Both the position numbers and the translations under genes were made by a program. Of a stretch of 63,659 bases of DNA, positions 28,044 through 37,178 are shown piece by piece. Each line of letters begins with the position of its first letter. The stretch's first letter is position 1. The stretch is taken from contig CACYSQ010000019.1 of the NCBI GenBank assembly GCA_902777125.1, forward strand, positions 1 to 63,659, given 5' to 3'. Origin of the DNA: Ruminococcus flavefaciens (GTDB taxonomy: Bacteria; Bacillota; Clostridia; Oscillospirales; Ruminococcaceae). The notes under the pieces are model-generated. The model was given only the letters and a program-made list of their open reading frames with translations. It was not told the DNA's origin and ran no database searches.

Positions 28044-29186
28044 TTATTCTATCATTTTTAACAACATCTGCGCTAAAACATAGCCGAAAGTCAGCTTTCT
28101 GACGCTCCCGACAGTTACTATGTCCGCTTCATACACAAGAGCCTTGCCGTTATAGAACGCCGCCGTGCCGACCCTCTGTCCCTCACGGACAGGAGCTTCA
28201 AGGTAGTACGGCAGCACGACTACCGTCCTCAACTCGCCGGAATCACGCGGTAGTATCAGCTCCCCCTGTCGTTCAAGCCTTATCTCAACGGCTGTGTCAA
28301 CACCGTGCCGCACCTTTACCGGCGCGATCATCTCGTCCGGGAACATCGTCGCCGTGACCTTGTAGCCGCTGAATCCCTTGTCACAGAGCTTCCGGGCTGT
28401 AGTACGGGCAGTCTCATCGTCCTCAGCACCGAGCACAACGGCTATGTAGGAGGTGCCGTCCTCTCCCCTCGCACCCTCGGCGATACAGTACCCGGAACGC
28501 TCCGAATGTGCCGCCTTGAAGCCGCAGTGCTTCTTGTAGGTGTGGGCAAGGTAGTTCTCGCTGACGAGCTCGACCGTGCCGTTCTTAACAAAATCACGCC
28601 ATATCGCAAAATACGGCGTCAGTACCTCCTGCCGCGAAAGCTCCGCGCATATGACCGCAAGGTCTGCCGCAGTGGTATGCTCACGCTCGTCGTCATAGCC
28701 GTAGGGCGAATAGAACGACGTATCCCGCAGTCCGAGGTCAAAAGCCTCCGCGTTCATACGCAGCACGAATTCCTCCGCGCTCCCCTCCGAAGCCTCCGCA
28801 AGAACCGTCATCGCATCATTGGCATTGCCCACAATGACGCTTTTCAGCAGCTCGTCAACAGTCATTCTGTCCCCCGGTTCGAGCCACACGACCGAGCCCT
28901 TCGTGCCGCGGACGCTCTCGGACGCCGTCAGCTCGGTCTCAGGAGTAAATTTGCCGTTACCGATGTCCTCAGCGATAAGAAGCAGGGACATGAGCTTGCT
29001 GAGATAGCCTGCATTCATCGGAATATGGCTGCAATTCTCCTCAAGGACAGTTCCAGTGTCCGCTTCTATAAGGACGTAAGCGGCAGGCTCACCGGCTGCC
29101 GAAGCATCGCGGGAACTCCCCCTCACAACAGCAGCCGGCAGAAGCATCAGAAGTGCCATAAATACGGCAGAAATACGTCTTCTCAT
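28044..29186 (-). CDS. DacF-like D,D-carboxypeptidase homologue with all three active-site motifs changed
   Basis: A 380-residue exported protein (signal peptide 1-32) with the fold pattern of penicillin-binding D-Ala-D-Ala carboxypeptidases, including the C-terminal beta domain. In this family SxxK, SxN and KTG make the active site. Here they read YLSK (61-64), NAN (121-123) and KAA (224-226), so the nucleophile Ser, the second-motif Ser and the KTG Thr/Gly are all lost while the flanking sequence (KLMSLL, ANDAM, SGYC) remains. It is most likely a non-catalytic peptidoglycan-binding protein. The frame is intact and the gene is not a decayed pseudogene. Confidence 0.75.
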   Translation of the reverse strand: MRRRISAVFMALLMLLPAAVVRGSSRDASAAGEPAAYVLIEADTGTVLEENCSHIPMNAGYLSKLMSLLLIAEDIGNGKFTPETELTASESVRGTKGSVVWLEPGDRMTVDELLKSVIVGNANDAMTVLAEASEGSAEEFVLRMNAEAFDLGLRDTSFYSPYGYDDEREHTTAADLAVICAELSRQEVLTPYFAIWRDFVKNGTVELVSENYLAHTYKKHCGFKAAHSERSGYCIAEGARGEDGTSYIAVVLGAEDDETARTTARKLCDKGFSGYKVTATMFPDEMIAPVKVRHGVDTAVEIRLERQGELILPRDSGELRTVVVLPYYLEAPVREGQRVGTAAFYNGKALVYEADIVTVGSVRKLTFGYVLAQMLLKMIE

Positions 29187-29237
29187 GAAATCACCTCACG
29201 GAATTATATGTCCGCAGGACGGAACTTATACAGTAAA

Positions 29238-29265
29238 AAAAGGAGCAGCTGCGCTTGCTGCTCCT
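29238..29265 (-). terminator. Intrinsic terminator after the VanY-like gene
   Basis: AGGAGCAGC/GCTGCTCCT stem (29241-29265) followed by TTTTTTT on the minus strand. Confidence 0.85.
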
Positions 29266-29294
29266 TCGATATACGACGTTTAACCGTTAAACCA

Positions 29295-30257
29295 TTAATT
29301 CTTAATAGTAGTTATTATGTACCTGTCCGAATTATTTCCGGAAATGGTATAGTTGCCGGAAATCGGTACTCTCACCTGTGTGGAGTCGCCAAGTGACACC
29401 GCACTGTAAATCTCATAATTAACCCCGTTTAAGTTGTAGGCAAAGGCATTGTCGAAAGTATAATCCTTCAGGAAGTCGAGGTATTCCTCAAGGCAGAGAT
29501 TTCTCTCAGCCATTATTGCAGAATGAACCTCTCCCACATAGCGAAGATGCCATGGGCAGTATTCCTGTGACGTTTTGTCTTTCTTATTCTTAGGATATCT
29601 CACGATAAATCCGTATCTGGCACAATTCTGTATGATCCACCCCTGCTCGTCATATCCGTCGTAAGAGATCGCGGCACCATAACCGTTAAGGGCGAGATCC
29701 ACAGTAGTCCCCATAGCTGATTCCGGAAAATACTGCGGACACAAAGAACCGCTGCCAGTATATGTATTGGTAGTTCCGTACACAATGAAATCCGCAAGCG
29801 ATGTTGCTTCGTGATAATCAGCCATCATGCGGTTAAGAGCTTCAGCTGCGTCCTTATCGAGCATGACCTTGTCATTCACGAGCGAATAGCAAGCGTTCTG
29901 GATATTGCGTAACGGTACCATTCCCGAAGCGCTGTTCTCCCCTGCCTTATGCTTCTCGTCAACGATCACGAGAGAGCCCGCAGAGAGCCTCGACGAGGGC
30001 AGGCTGAGCTCAGTGATACCCAGATTCTGCACTCCCATGAAAGCAGTTGCAGTCTGAGGCTGATTTCCCAGCTTCTGCTGATTTTCCGTCGGCGCCTCGG
30101 CATACTGAGCCGAGCCTGATTTAAAGTTTCCGCTTACGACCAGTCTTGAGTTTGGGTCAAGCATATCACGTCTGATATGATCAGCACCAAAACCGATGCT
30201 GACGATCATACCCATCGCCAGCAGTACTCTGCCCGGTCTGAGGCGATTTTTAGCCAT
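29295..30257 (-). CDS. VanY-like (M15B) D,D-carboxypeptidase homologue with lost catalytic residues
   Basis: A 320-residue protein with an N-terminal membrane anchor and a VanY-type domain. The C-terminal half keeps the family scaffold (IIQNCARYGFIVRYP, PWHLRYVGEVHS). In the metal motif SxHxxGxAxD the His is Ser180 (PESAMGTTVD), while Asp187 stays. In the ExWH motif the catalytic Glu is Cys234 (YCPWH), while His236 stays. Zinc binding and hydrolysis are therefore unlikely. It lies between two other D,D-carboxypeptidase-type genes on the same strand. Confidence 0.75.
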   Translation of the reverse strand: MAKNRLRPGRVLLAMGMIVSIGFGADHIRRDMLDPNSRLVVSGNFKSGSAQYAEAPTENQQKLGNQPQTATAFMGVQNLGITELSLPSSRLSAGSLVIVDEKHKAGENSASGMVPLRNIQNACYSLVNDKVMLDKDAAEALNRMMADYHEATSLADFIVYGTTNTYTGSGSLCPQYFPESAMGTTVDLALNGYGAAISYDGYDEQGWIIQNCARYGFIVRYPKNKKDKTSQEYCPWHLRYVGEVHSAIMAERNLCLEEYLDFLKDYTFDNAFAYNLNGVNYEIYSAVSLGDSTQVRVPISGNYTISGNNSDRYIITTIKN

Positions 30258-30408
30258 TTTAGTATCCTCCGTTGTTTTGTTCTCACATAATGCGGTCGAG
30301 CCGCTTTTTCTTTAATTATTCTATCTTTATATAGGGTATTAAACGTTTTGTTTCTTGTTGTTCCTTTTCTATTAGATGGGCATGGTTAGCCCTTATTTGC
30401 ATGGTCAG

Positions 30409-31485
30409 TCACGCCGGCGGTTCATATCTTTTTCCGCCCGCGCAGTATACGCTGTAAGCACTCAGCGTATCGTAAATGTTGTTCCAGTTTGTTTTTCCTC
30501 CGCAAATGACGAGGATATATGTTTTTCCGTTTATTTCCGCATAGGTCTCTATGCAGTTCCCGGCTTCATCAGTATAGCCGGTCTTTCCGCCGAGTATCTT
30601 TATTCCGGGCATTTCATCGCCGTACATTCTGCTGAACAGAGTACTGGTAAACGTCAGACCCTCCGGGTGCTGTTCATTCGGAGCTGTTGTATACTCATAT
30701 CTTTCAAGGAACTGTCTGCAGCGGCTGTTACTGAGTGCGTATTCCAGTATCACGGCCATATCTGCGGCAGTTGAGTAGTTCTCCTCGTGATGGAGACCGA
30801 CTACGTTAGTGAAATGAGTATTTTTCAGACCGAGTTCATCAGCCTTCCGGTTCATGAGCTCAACGAATTTCTCCTCAGAGCCCGCTGTATGGACAGCGAC
30901 CGCGAGTGCGGCATCGGCTCCTGATTGAAGTATCATGCCATAGAGTGCGTCCTCCAGTGCAAACGTCTCACCGGGCATGAAGCCTGCCATCGAAGCCTCC
31001 AGCTCATTCAGAGGGTAGACCATATCGTCTGTAACAGTAACGGTTTCAGAAAGATCGCCCGCGTTCTCCGCGGCGACTATCAGCGTCATCACCTTTGCAA
31101 GTGAAGCAGGAAAGATCCGTTCGTTCTCGCTCCTGTAAGCCACGATCTCGTTATCGTCGCAGCATATCAGGACAGCGGACTTCGCGTCATAATCCTCGCT
31201 GAATTCTGATGATTTTTTTGTTTTTTCGGGATAAACGACAAAAGACGCCGCCGATTCCCCTGTCTGAGTTTCTTTTTCGCTTTCAGGGGAGATCTTCGTG
31301 TGCGTTTCAGAAGCTGCAAGAGTGATTGCAGTCATCTCTGCACTCTCACCGTCATTTTTGACGGACGATGATCGGACGAGAACCAACCCGAATGCTATTA
31401 GAACTAAAAGGAAAACAGCTGCGCCGAACAATAAACAACGTTTAAGAACTGCTTGTTTCCTTCCTTTGTTCATTCTACACCTCAA
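30409..31485 (-). CDS. dacF: Serine-type D-Ala-D-Ala carboxypeptidase (PBP5/DacF-like)
   Basis: A 358-residue membrane-anchored enzyme that trims D-Ala from peptidoglycan stem peptides. SxxK (PASLAK) and KTG (GGKTGYT) are intact; the middle motif reads SGAD, with Ala in place of the usual Asn, a change I believe occurs in some Firmicute relatives. It is the only one of the three clustered homologues that looks catalytically competent. It has its own consensus promoter. Confidence 0.82.
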   Translation of the reverse strand: MRCRMNKGRKQAVLKRCLLFGAAVFLLVLIAFGLVLVRSSSVKNDGESAEMTAITLAASETHTKISPESEKETQTGESAASFVVYPEKTKKSSEFSEDYDAKSAVLICCDDNEIVAYRSENERIFPASLAKVMTLIVAAENAGDLSETVTVTDDMVYPLNELEASMAGFMPGETFALEDALYGMILQSGADAALAVAVHTAGSEEKFVELMNRKADELGLKNTHFTNVVGLHHEENYSTAADMAVILEYALSNSRCRQFLERYEYTTAPNEQHPEGLTFTSTLFSRMYGDEMPGIKILGGKTGYTDEAGNCIETYAEINGKTYILVICGGKTNWNNIYDTLSAYSVYCAGGKRYEPPA

Positions 31486-31504
31486 AATTTATATCTCTGT
31501 TTTC

Positions 31505-31533
31505 ATTATATTACAATTTTCAAGGCTTGTCAA
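31505..31533 (-). promoter_or_regulatory. Promoter of the DacF gene
   Basis: TTGACA (31533-31528), 17-nt spacer, TATAAT (31510-31505) on the minus strand, perfect consensus. Confidence 0.85.
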
Positions 31534-31717
31534 CCATTTTCTAAAATCTTCATCATTTCTCTGTATTGCACAAACCATGTGTTCGATTTTTTGATATTAT
31601 TACAAAACAATGTCAGAAAGCATCTCCCACAGCCTGTTTAACTGTTCGTCCATAAACGCAGCAGGCCTACTGTACCGCTCCATATTTGAGTAAATCAGTG
31701 AAATATTTCAAAAGGAC

Positions 31718-31746
31718 TGGAAATTTATTTTCAGATGTGTTATAAT
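31718..31746 (+). promoter_or_regulatory. Probable promoter of the decarboxylase operon
   Basis: TGGAAA (31718-31723), 17-nt spacer, TATAAT (31741-31746). The 110-nt leader that follows has two small hairpins (near 31788-31813 and 31820-31836). The remaining bases from 31547 to 31717 hold nothing I recognise. Confidence 0.55.
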
Positions 31747-31857
31747 TAATTTCGATTGGTTTATTTGCAATGACGCAATGGACCTTTACTGCTATTTAAT
31801 ATGTAGCAGTTGAATTATTACGTCTGCTTTGCAGATTTATTATTAGGAGGCTTGCAT

Positions 31858-33255
31858 ATGAAAAAAGTGCAACTGACAGAAACCGTTCTGCGCGACGCTA
31901 ACCAGTCGCTCATGGCAACCCGCCTTCCCTACAAGGACTACGAGGGTATCCTTGCCGATATGGACAAGGCCGGCTATTACTCCGTAGAGTGCTGGGGCGG
32001 AGCTACGTTTGACTCCTGTCTTCGTTACCTCAACGAGGATCCGTGGGAGAGACTCCGCAATCTCAGAAAGAACCTTCCCAATACCCGTCTCCAGATGCTC
32101 CTGAGAGGTCAGAACCTTCTCGGCTACAAGCACTACCACGATGACGTTGTTGAGAAGTTCATCGAGCTCTCCATCAAGAACGGCATCGACGTTATCCGTA
32201 TCTTCGACGCTCTTAACGATTTCAGAAATATCGAGACTGCCCTCAAGGCTACAAAGCAGTACGCTAACGAGAGAACTATCGCTTCCGGCTGTATTTCCTA
32301 CACCCAGAGCCCTGTTCATACCGTTGAGAAGTACATAGAGATGTGCAAGGAGCTCAAGAGAATGGGCTTCGATACTATCTGCCTCAAGGATATGGCAGGT
32401 ACTATGTCCCCCTATGAGGCAGAGCACCTCATCAAGGGCATCAAGGACGCTATCGGCGACATGACCCTTATCCTCCACACTCACTGCACCACCGGAATGG
32501 CTTACATGACGCTCACTAAGGCTATCGAGTCCGGCATCGACGTTATCGACACCGCTACTTCATGCTTCTCCGGCGGTACTTCACAGCCCTCCACTGAGAC
32601 CATGTTCTACGCTTTCAAGCAGTACGGCATCGACTGCGGTCTCGACGAGGATATCATCAACAAGGTCAACGATTTCTTCAAGCCCGTAAAGCAGAAGTAC
32701 ATCGACAACGGTCAGCTCAACCCCAAGAGCCTTGCAACTGACGCTCAGGCGCTCGTTTACAAGGTTCCCGGCGGTATGCTCTCAAATATGATCGCTAACC
32801 TCACCGATATGCACGCTATGGACAAGTTCGATGCTGCTCTCGCTGAGATCCCGAAGGTAAGAGCCGATCTCGGCTATCCTCCGCTCGTAACTCCCCTTTC
32901 CCAGATGGTAGGAAATCAGGCCGTTACAAACGTTCTCGTCGGCGAGAGATACAAGAACATCTCCAAGGAAGTAAAGAACTACATCAAGGGCGAATACGGT
33001 ATCGCTCCTGCACCTATCGACACGGAACTCAGCGCTAAGGTCCTCGGCGACGCTCAGCCTGTTGACTGCCGCGACGAGGACAAGAAGCGTACAGGCGAGG
33101 AGTTCATCACAGCTAAGGAGGCTCTCGGTGACCTCTGCCGCAGCGAGGAGGATATCATGAGCTATATCTGCTATCCCGACCAGACCCTCAAGTTCCTCAA
33201 GGACCGCAAGGCTCAGGAAGAGAACGAGGCTGTCTACACGATCGAAGAGATGTAA
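31858..33255 (+). CDS. oadA: Biotin-dependent decarboxylase carboxyltransferase subunit (OadA type)
   Basis: Transfers CO2 from oxaloacetate (or a related acid) to biotin. The 465-residue HMG-CoA-lyase-like barrel has the metal motif RDANQS, the lysine block LKDMAG and the metal pair LHTHCTTGMA. The biotinyl domain is not fused but is encoded two genes later. The start is ATG 31858 after AGGAGG; upstream in-frame residues are not family sequence. The downstream membrane subunits imply a sodium-pumping decarboxylase. Pyruvate carboxylase subunit B is a naming alternative. Confidence 0.9.
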   Translation: MKKVQLTETVLRDANQSLMATRLPYKDYEGILADMDKAGYYSVECWGGATFDSCLRYLNEDPWERLRNLRKNLPNTRLQMLLRGQNLLGYKHYHDDVVEKFIELSIKNGIDVIRIFDALNDFRNIETALKATKQYANERTIASGCISYTQSPVHTVEKYIEMCKELKRMGFDTICLKDMAGTMSPYEAEHLIKGIKDAIGDMTLILHTHCTTGMAYMTLTKAIESGIDVIDTATSCFSGGTSQPSTETMFYAFKQYGIDCGLDEDIINKVNDFFKPVKQKYIDNGQLNPKSLATDAQALVYKVPGGMLSNMIANLTDMHAMDKFDAALAEIPKVRADLGYPPLVTPLSQMVGNQAVTNVLVGERYKNISKEVKNYIKGEYGIAPAPIDTELSAKVLGDAQPVDCRDEDKKRTGEEFITAKEALGDLCRSEEDIMSYICYPDQTLKFLKDRKAQEENEAVYTIEEM

Positions 33256-33267
33256 GGAGGCAGAGAT

Positions 33268-33675
33268 ATGATTGAAGATCTTAATCTTGCTGCCGAAGCA
33301 CTCAGTGAGGTCTCAACAGAGGCTACTACCGAAAAGATCAGCATCGGTGAAGCTGCCGGTACGGCTGTGTTCGGTTACGCTGTCGTTTTTGCCGGACTTA
33401 TCGTGCTTATGATACTGCTCTACTGCACAGGTGCTTACTTCAAGTCAAAGGAAGCAAAGCAGAAAGCTGCCGCTGAGGCTGAGAAGAAGGCCGCTCCCGC
33501 AATAGCTGCTCCTGCACCCGCTGCCGAGGTAAAGCTTGCTCCCGGTTCCGCAGGTCATGTAAAGCTCTTTGACGTTCCCGACAAGGAAGCCGCAATGATA
33601 ATGGCTATCGTAGCCGATAAAATGCAGAAGCCCCTTAACGAGCTTCACTTTATTTCCATTAAGGAGGTCAAATAA
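33268..33675 (+). CDS. Decarboxylase gamma subunit (OadG family)
   Basis: A 135-residue protein with one membrane helix (VFGYAVVFAGLIVLMILLY), a charged Ala/Lys stretch and an Ala-Pro linker. The position between the carboxyltransferase and biotin carrier and the single-helix layout match OadG subunits, which hold the pump complex together. The C-terminal part is longer than in short OadG proteins and has no motif that I recognise. Confidence 0.75.
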   Translation: MIEDLNLAAEALSEVSTEATTEKISIGEAAGTAVFGYAVVFAGLIVLMILLYCTGAYFKSKEAKQKAAAEAEKKAAPAIAAPAPAAEVKLAPGSAGHVKLFDVPDKEAAMIMAIVADKMQKPLNELHFISIKEVK

Positions 33676-33677
33676 CA

Positions 33678-34076
33678 ATGAAGTATAAAGTAACTTTAAA
33701 CGGCAAGACCTACGAAGTTGAGGTCGAGCAGGGCAAGGCTGTCCTTCTTGACGAGTATGAGGCTCTTGCTCCTGCACCCGCTCAGGCTGCCGCTCCCGTG
33801 GCTGCACCCGCTGCTGCTCCTGCCGCTGCTCCTGCACCGGCTGCTCCCGTAAACCTCGCAGCCGGCGAGACAGTTGAAGCTCCCATGCCCGGAAATATCA
33901 TCAGAGTTGACGTTAAGCAGGGAGATACCGTAAAGGCTGGTCAGATCCTTATCATACTTGAAGCTATGAAAATGGAGAACGAGATCGTTTCTCCCAAGGA
34001 CGGCACCGTTGCTCAGGTCGTTACAAGCAAGGGTTCAGTTGTAGATACAGGCGCACCTCTTGTGGTAATAGCATAA
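33678..34076 (+). CDS. Biotin carboxyl carrier protein
   Basis: A 132-residue carrier: a short N-terminal beta region, an Ala-Pro linker (residues about 34-58) and a biotinyl domain with the biotinylation motif EAMKMEN. It carries CO2 between OadA and the membrane subunit. Two nucleotides separate it from the OadG gene. Confidence 0.92.
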   Translation: MKYKVTLNGKTYEVEVEQGKAVLLDEYEALAPAPAQAAAPVAAPAAAPAAAPAPAAPVNLAAGETVEAPMPGNIIRVDVKQGDTVKAGQILIILEAMKMENEIVSPKDGTVAQVVTSKGSVVDTGAPLVVIA

Positions 34077-34089
34077 GGAGGTCACCAGA

Positions 34090-35310
34090 ATGGACGTACT
34101 TGATACCCTTGAAACTTTATGGAACAGCTCCGGATTCAAGAGCTTTTTCGTGGGCGAGGGCTGGAAGAACCTTATCATGATATTCGTATCATGCCTTCTC
34201 CTTTACCTCGGAATCAAGAAAAAGTTTGAACCTCTCCTCCTCGTGGGAATCGCATTCGGCTGTCTCCTTGTAAACCTTTCCTATTTCGCCGGCGGTGATA
34301 CCGGAGATGCTCTTTATCATATGGACCTCTGGGATAATTTCCTTGACGAGACCCACCCCGATTATCACAGCTACGGAGCAATTATGGCTCACGGCGGCCT
34401 GCTCGATATCCTCTATATCGGCGTTAAGGCAGGTGTTTACCCGTCACTCATATTCATGGGCGTCGGCGCTATGACGGATTTCGGTCCGCTTATCTCCAAC
34501 CCCAAGAGCCTCCTCCTCGGAGCGGCTGCTCAGATGGGCGTATTCCTTGCGTTCTTCGGCGCTGTTTGCCTCGGATTTACCGGAAATGAAGCCGCTTCTA
34601 TCGGTATCATCGGCGGTGCTGACGGTCCTACGGCTATCTTCCTCACAACAAAGCTCGCTCCTCACCTCCTCGGCGCTATCGCTATCGCGGCTTACTCCTA
34701 CATGGCGCTTATCCCGATGATCCAGCCTCCGCTCATGAGACTCCTCACCACCGAGAAGGAGCGTAAGGTCAAGATGGAGCAGTCCAGAACAGTTTCCAAG
34801 ACCGAGAAGATCATCTTCCCGATAATCGTTGCAATGTTCGTTATCCTCCTCCTCCCCTCGACTGCACCGCTCGTTGGCTGTCTCATGCTCGGCAACCTCT
34901 GGAGAGAGTGCGGCGTTACAGAGAGACTTTCCGATACTGTTCAGAACGCTCTTATGAACATCGTAACTGTTTTCCTCGGCATTTCTGTAGGCGCAACTAC
35001 TGCCGCTTCACGTTTCCTCTCACTGGAAACTATCAAGATCGTTGCTCTCGGACTTACCGCTTTCTGCTTCTCAACGATCGGCGGCCTTCTTGTCGGCAAG
35101 CTCATGTATAAGCTCTCCGGCGGAAAGATCAACCCCCTCATAGGTTCCGCAGGCGTTTCCGCCGTTCCTATGGCAGCGAGAGTTTCGCAGATGGAGGGAC
35201 AAAAGGCTAACCCGAAAAACTTCCTTCTCATGCACGCTATGGGTCCGAATGTTGCCGGCGTTATCGGCTCTGCTATCGCAGCCGGCTTCCTCCTTGCAGT
35301 ATTCAAGTGA
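34090..35310 (+). CDS. oadB: Sodium-pumping decarboxylase beta subunit
   Basis: The 406-residue integral membrane subunit decarboxylates carboxybiotin and exports Na+. The family motif GGADGPTAIFLTTKLAP with the key Asp is intact, and about nine hydrophobic segments are visible. With the three genes upstream it completes an oxaloacetate (or methylmalonyl/glutaconyl-type) decarboxylase. In this context oxaloacetate is favoured by the OadA subunit. Confidence 0.92.
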   Translation: MDVLDTLETLWNSSGFKSFFVGEGWKNLIMIFVSCLLLYLGIKKKFEPLLLVGIAFGCLLVNLSYFAGGDTGDALYHMDLWDNFLDETHPDYHSYGAIMAHGGLLDILYIGVKAGVYPSLIFMGVGAMTDFGPLISNPKSLLLGAAAQMGVFLAFFGAVCLGFTGNEAASIGIIGGADGPTAIFLTTKLAPHLLGAIAIAAYSYMALIPMIQPPLMRLLTTEKERKVKMEQSRTVSKTEKIIFPIIVAMFVILLLPSTAPLVGCLMLGNLWRECGVTERLSDTVQNALMNIVTVFLGISVGATTAASRFLSLETIKIVALGLTAFCFSTIGGLLVGKLMYKLSGGKINPLIGSAGVSAVPMAARVSQMEGQKANPKNFLLMHAMGPNVAGVIGSAIAAGFLLAVFK

Positions 35311-35351
35311 TAATACACCGCATAAACATAAAAATCCGGAAGTTTTTAACT

Positions 35352-35688
35352 GTGATGCTCATATGGCAGTTTTACAGTAACTTACTGGGGAAAACCTTTC
35401 TGAGGAAAGGTTCCCGCTCACAGCGGCGGTCCACTCTGTCAGCTTCGCTGACATCTCCCCGCACTGCGGGGAGTCACCCCAGCCCCCTTTCCAAAGACTT
35501 TATTATGGTTTTTTCCACAATGGTATAATCTTCTTTTTAGAAAAACAAAACCGGAAGCTGTAAAGCTTCCGGTAATTTTTATACCATTGTGGAAAAAACT
35601 AAAACAAGGCTTAGGATAGAGTTTGAAAGCACTTTTATCAAATGGTTCGCCTCAATAAATCCTCACAATACTTCTATATGAGTATCAC
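35352..35688 (+). repeat. MITE-like repeat, full copy A (337 bp)
   Basis: Imperfect terminal inverted repeats of about 35 bp (GTGATGCTCATATGGCAGT at the left; the right end reads GTATCAC in reverse). Inside are the hairpins CTGTCAGCTTCGCTGACA and CCCCGCACTGCGGGG, an inner inverted pair ATACCATTGTGGAAAAA (35508-35526 and 35581-35599) and CCGGAAGC/GCTTCCGG between them. No coding capacity. No clear target duplication. Confidence 0.8.
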
Positions 35689-35745
35689 AATTATACTTCC
35701 GGTTTTTTTACCTATGACTTGCGGCAGTTCGCCGGCATATCACCG

Positions 35746-36951
35746 TCATTTCATGGATTTGAGCTGCCGCTTCCGCTCGTACATCTTCTTGTCCGCTCGT
35801 TCAAATACGTCGGAATAGCCTTCGTCCTCACCGGGAACGAATATGTCCATACCGGTCGATACAACGACCTCGCCATTGACCTGATTTTCCTCGATGATGC
35901 TGTCGAAATCAGCAAGCAGACCTTCCCTTATAAGGTAGTCCGAGCCCTCGAGCAGCACGACGAATTCATCGCCTCCGATACGGAATACAGGGCTGTGGCA
36001 GAACTTCTTGCATATGAGGTCACAGCCAGCCTTGATGTAGCTGTCCCCTGCCTCATGACCGCGGGTATCATTTATCATCTTCAAGCCGTTGAGGTCGAAT
36101 ACTATCACGCCGAACGCCTTGACCTTGCCATCCGCAAGCTCATTCTCAAGCTTCTCTATCGCCTCACGGTAGGCGTGTTTGCTCTTAACGCCGGTAAGCT
36201 GGTCGGTATAAGCAAGATACCTCGCCGAGCCAAGCTCCTGTTCCTGTACCAGCTCGCGCTCGAGAGTCTCCTCCAGCTTCTTCCGGTATTCGTTCTTTTC
36301 GCCCTCGACGCGGAATGCATGGAGTATGAACGCTATGACTATGCACATGGTAACTGCAAACATCGAAAGTGCGATAACTACTATCTTGTGATTGTTCAGC
36401 TCGCCGTCGTACCAGTCAGCATCGAAATCAACACCTACGATGCCGGTTATCTCGCCATTTGAATCGTAAACCGGACTGTAGGCGGAATAGAACCTTCCCC
36501 ATTCGTCAGTGGTCGCGTTCTTGTCAACTCCGGGAGTGCCCTTAGCCGCCTTGCGGAGAGCGTCCGTAGTCTCTATCGGCGCACCGAACTCCTCCGGGTC
36601 CTCCGGATCAGGGTCAATGGTAAAGGTAAAGAGATCGTTCCCCTCGTCACGGATCGCATAGATGTAGTCGAGCTGGATATTTATCTGGAACGAAAGGAGC
36701 GTTTTCATCGCCCGTTCGTACTTTTCTGAGCCGATGTCGTCCGCTGTAAGTCCCTTAAGATCGTCGCCGTTGAGCTGGTACGCAGCGGTATTGGCAACAT
36801 CGAGCATTCGCTGCTCTATCTGCTTCCTGAGCGCGTTCTTGGACATCGTCATGAGCGTTATACCCATGAAGGTATTGGTAAGAAGGAGAAGTATCAGCGC
36901 GATTATGATATTGCGCTTGCTCCTTCTGTATTTGTTGACTGTTGTATTCAT
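35746..36951 (-). CDS. Membrane-bound diguanylate cyclase (GGDEF)
   Basis: Makes cyclic di-GMP. The 401-residue protein has an N-terminal helix (residues 14-35), an extracytoplasmic sensor segment with a Cache-like GRFYSAYSPVYDSNGEITGIVGVD part, a second helix near 200, a short coiled coil and a C-terminal GGDEF domain with RIGGDEFVVLL intact. The RxxD inhibitory site five residues upstream is absent (the position of Asp is Ser). The signal sensed is unknown. Confidence 0.87.
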   Translation of the reverse strand: MNTTVNKYRRSKRNIIIALILLLLTNTFMGITLMTMSKNALRKQIEQRMLDVANTAAYQLNGDDLKGLTADDIGSEKYERAMKTLLSFQINIQLDYIYAIRDEGNDLFTFTIDPDPEDPEEFGAPIETTDALRKAAKGTPGVDKNATTDEWGRFYSAYSPVYDSNGEITGIVGVDFDADWYDGELNNHKIVVIALSMFAVTMCIVIAFILHAFRVEGEKNEYRKKLEETLERELVQEQELGSARYLAYTDQLTGVKSKHAYREAIEKLENELADGKVKAFGVIVFDLNGLKMINDTRGHEAGDSYIKAGCDLICKKFCHSPVFRIGGDEFVVLLEGSDYLIREGLLADFDSIIEENQVNGEVVVSTGMDIFVPGEDEGYSDVFERADKKMYERKRQLKSMK

Positions 36952-37096
36952 ATTTCCCTCTGAGCCGGAAAAAATTGATTTCGTTCATGGTTTTTGCGGG
37001 ATATAAAACTACTGCTAATTATATCATATTTATTCGCAAAAATCAATATCCGAGAATAAAAAATTCGGTTTTACCACTCAGCCGTAAGCTTAACGC

Positions 37097-37125
37097 TTGA
37101 CATTCCCTCCGAATAAATGTATAAT
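37097..37125 (+). promoter_or_regulatory. Promoter of the hexapeptide-transferase gene
   Basis: TTGACA (37097-37102), 17-nt spacer, TATAAT (37120-37125). Confidence 0.85.
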
Positions 37126-37178
37126 ATATAAGTAAATAATCAAACCGCCTTCCCAAAGGCGTTAAAGGAGCGGAATCA

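Noticed and set aside
30409-31485. Third carboxypeptidase as another pseudoenzyme
   Set aside because: SxxK and KTG are intact; only the SxN Asn is Ala, so activity is plausible.
35746-36951. Degenerate GGDEF domain
   Set aside because: The GGDEF signature is intact; only the inhibitory RxxD site is missing, which is common.
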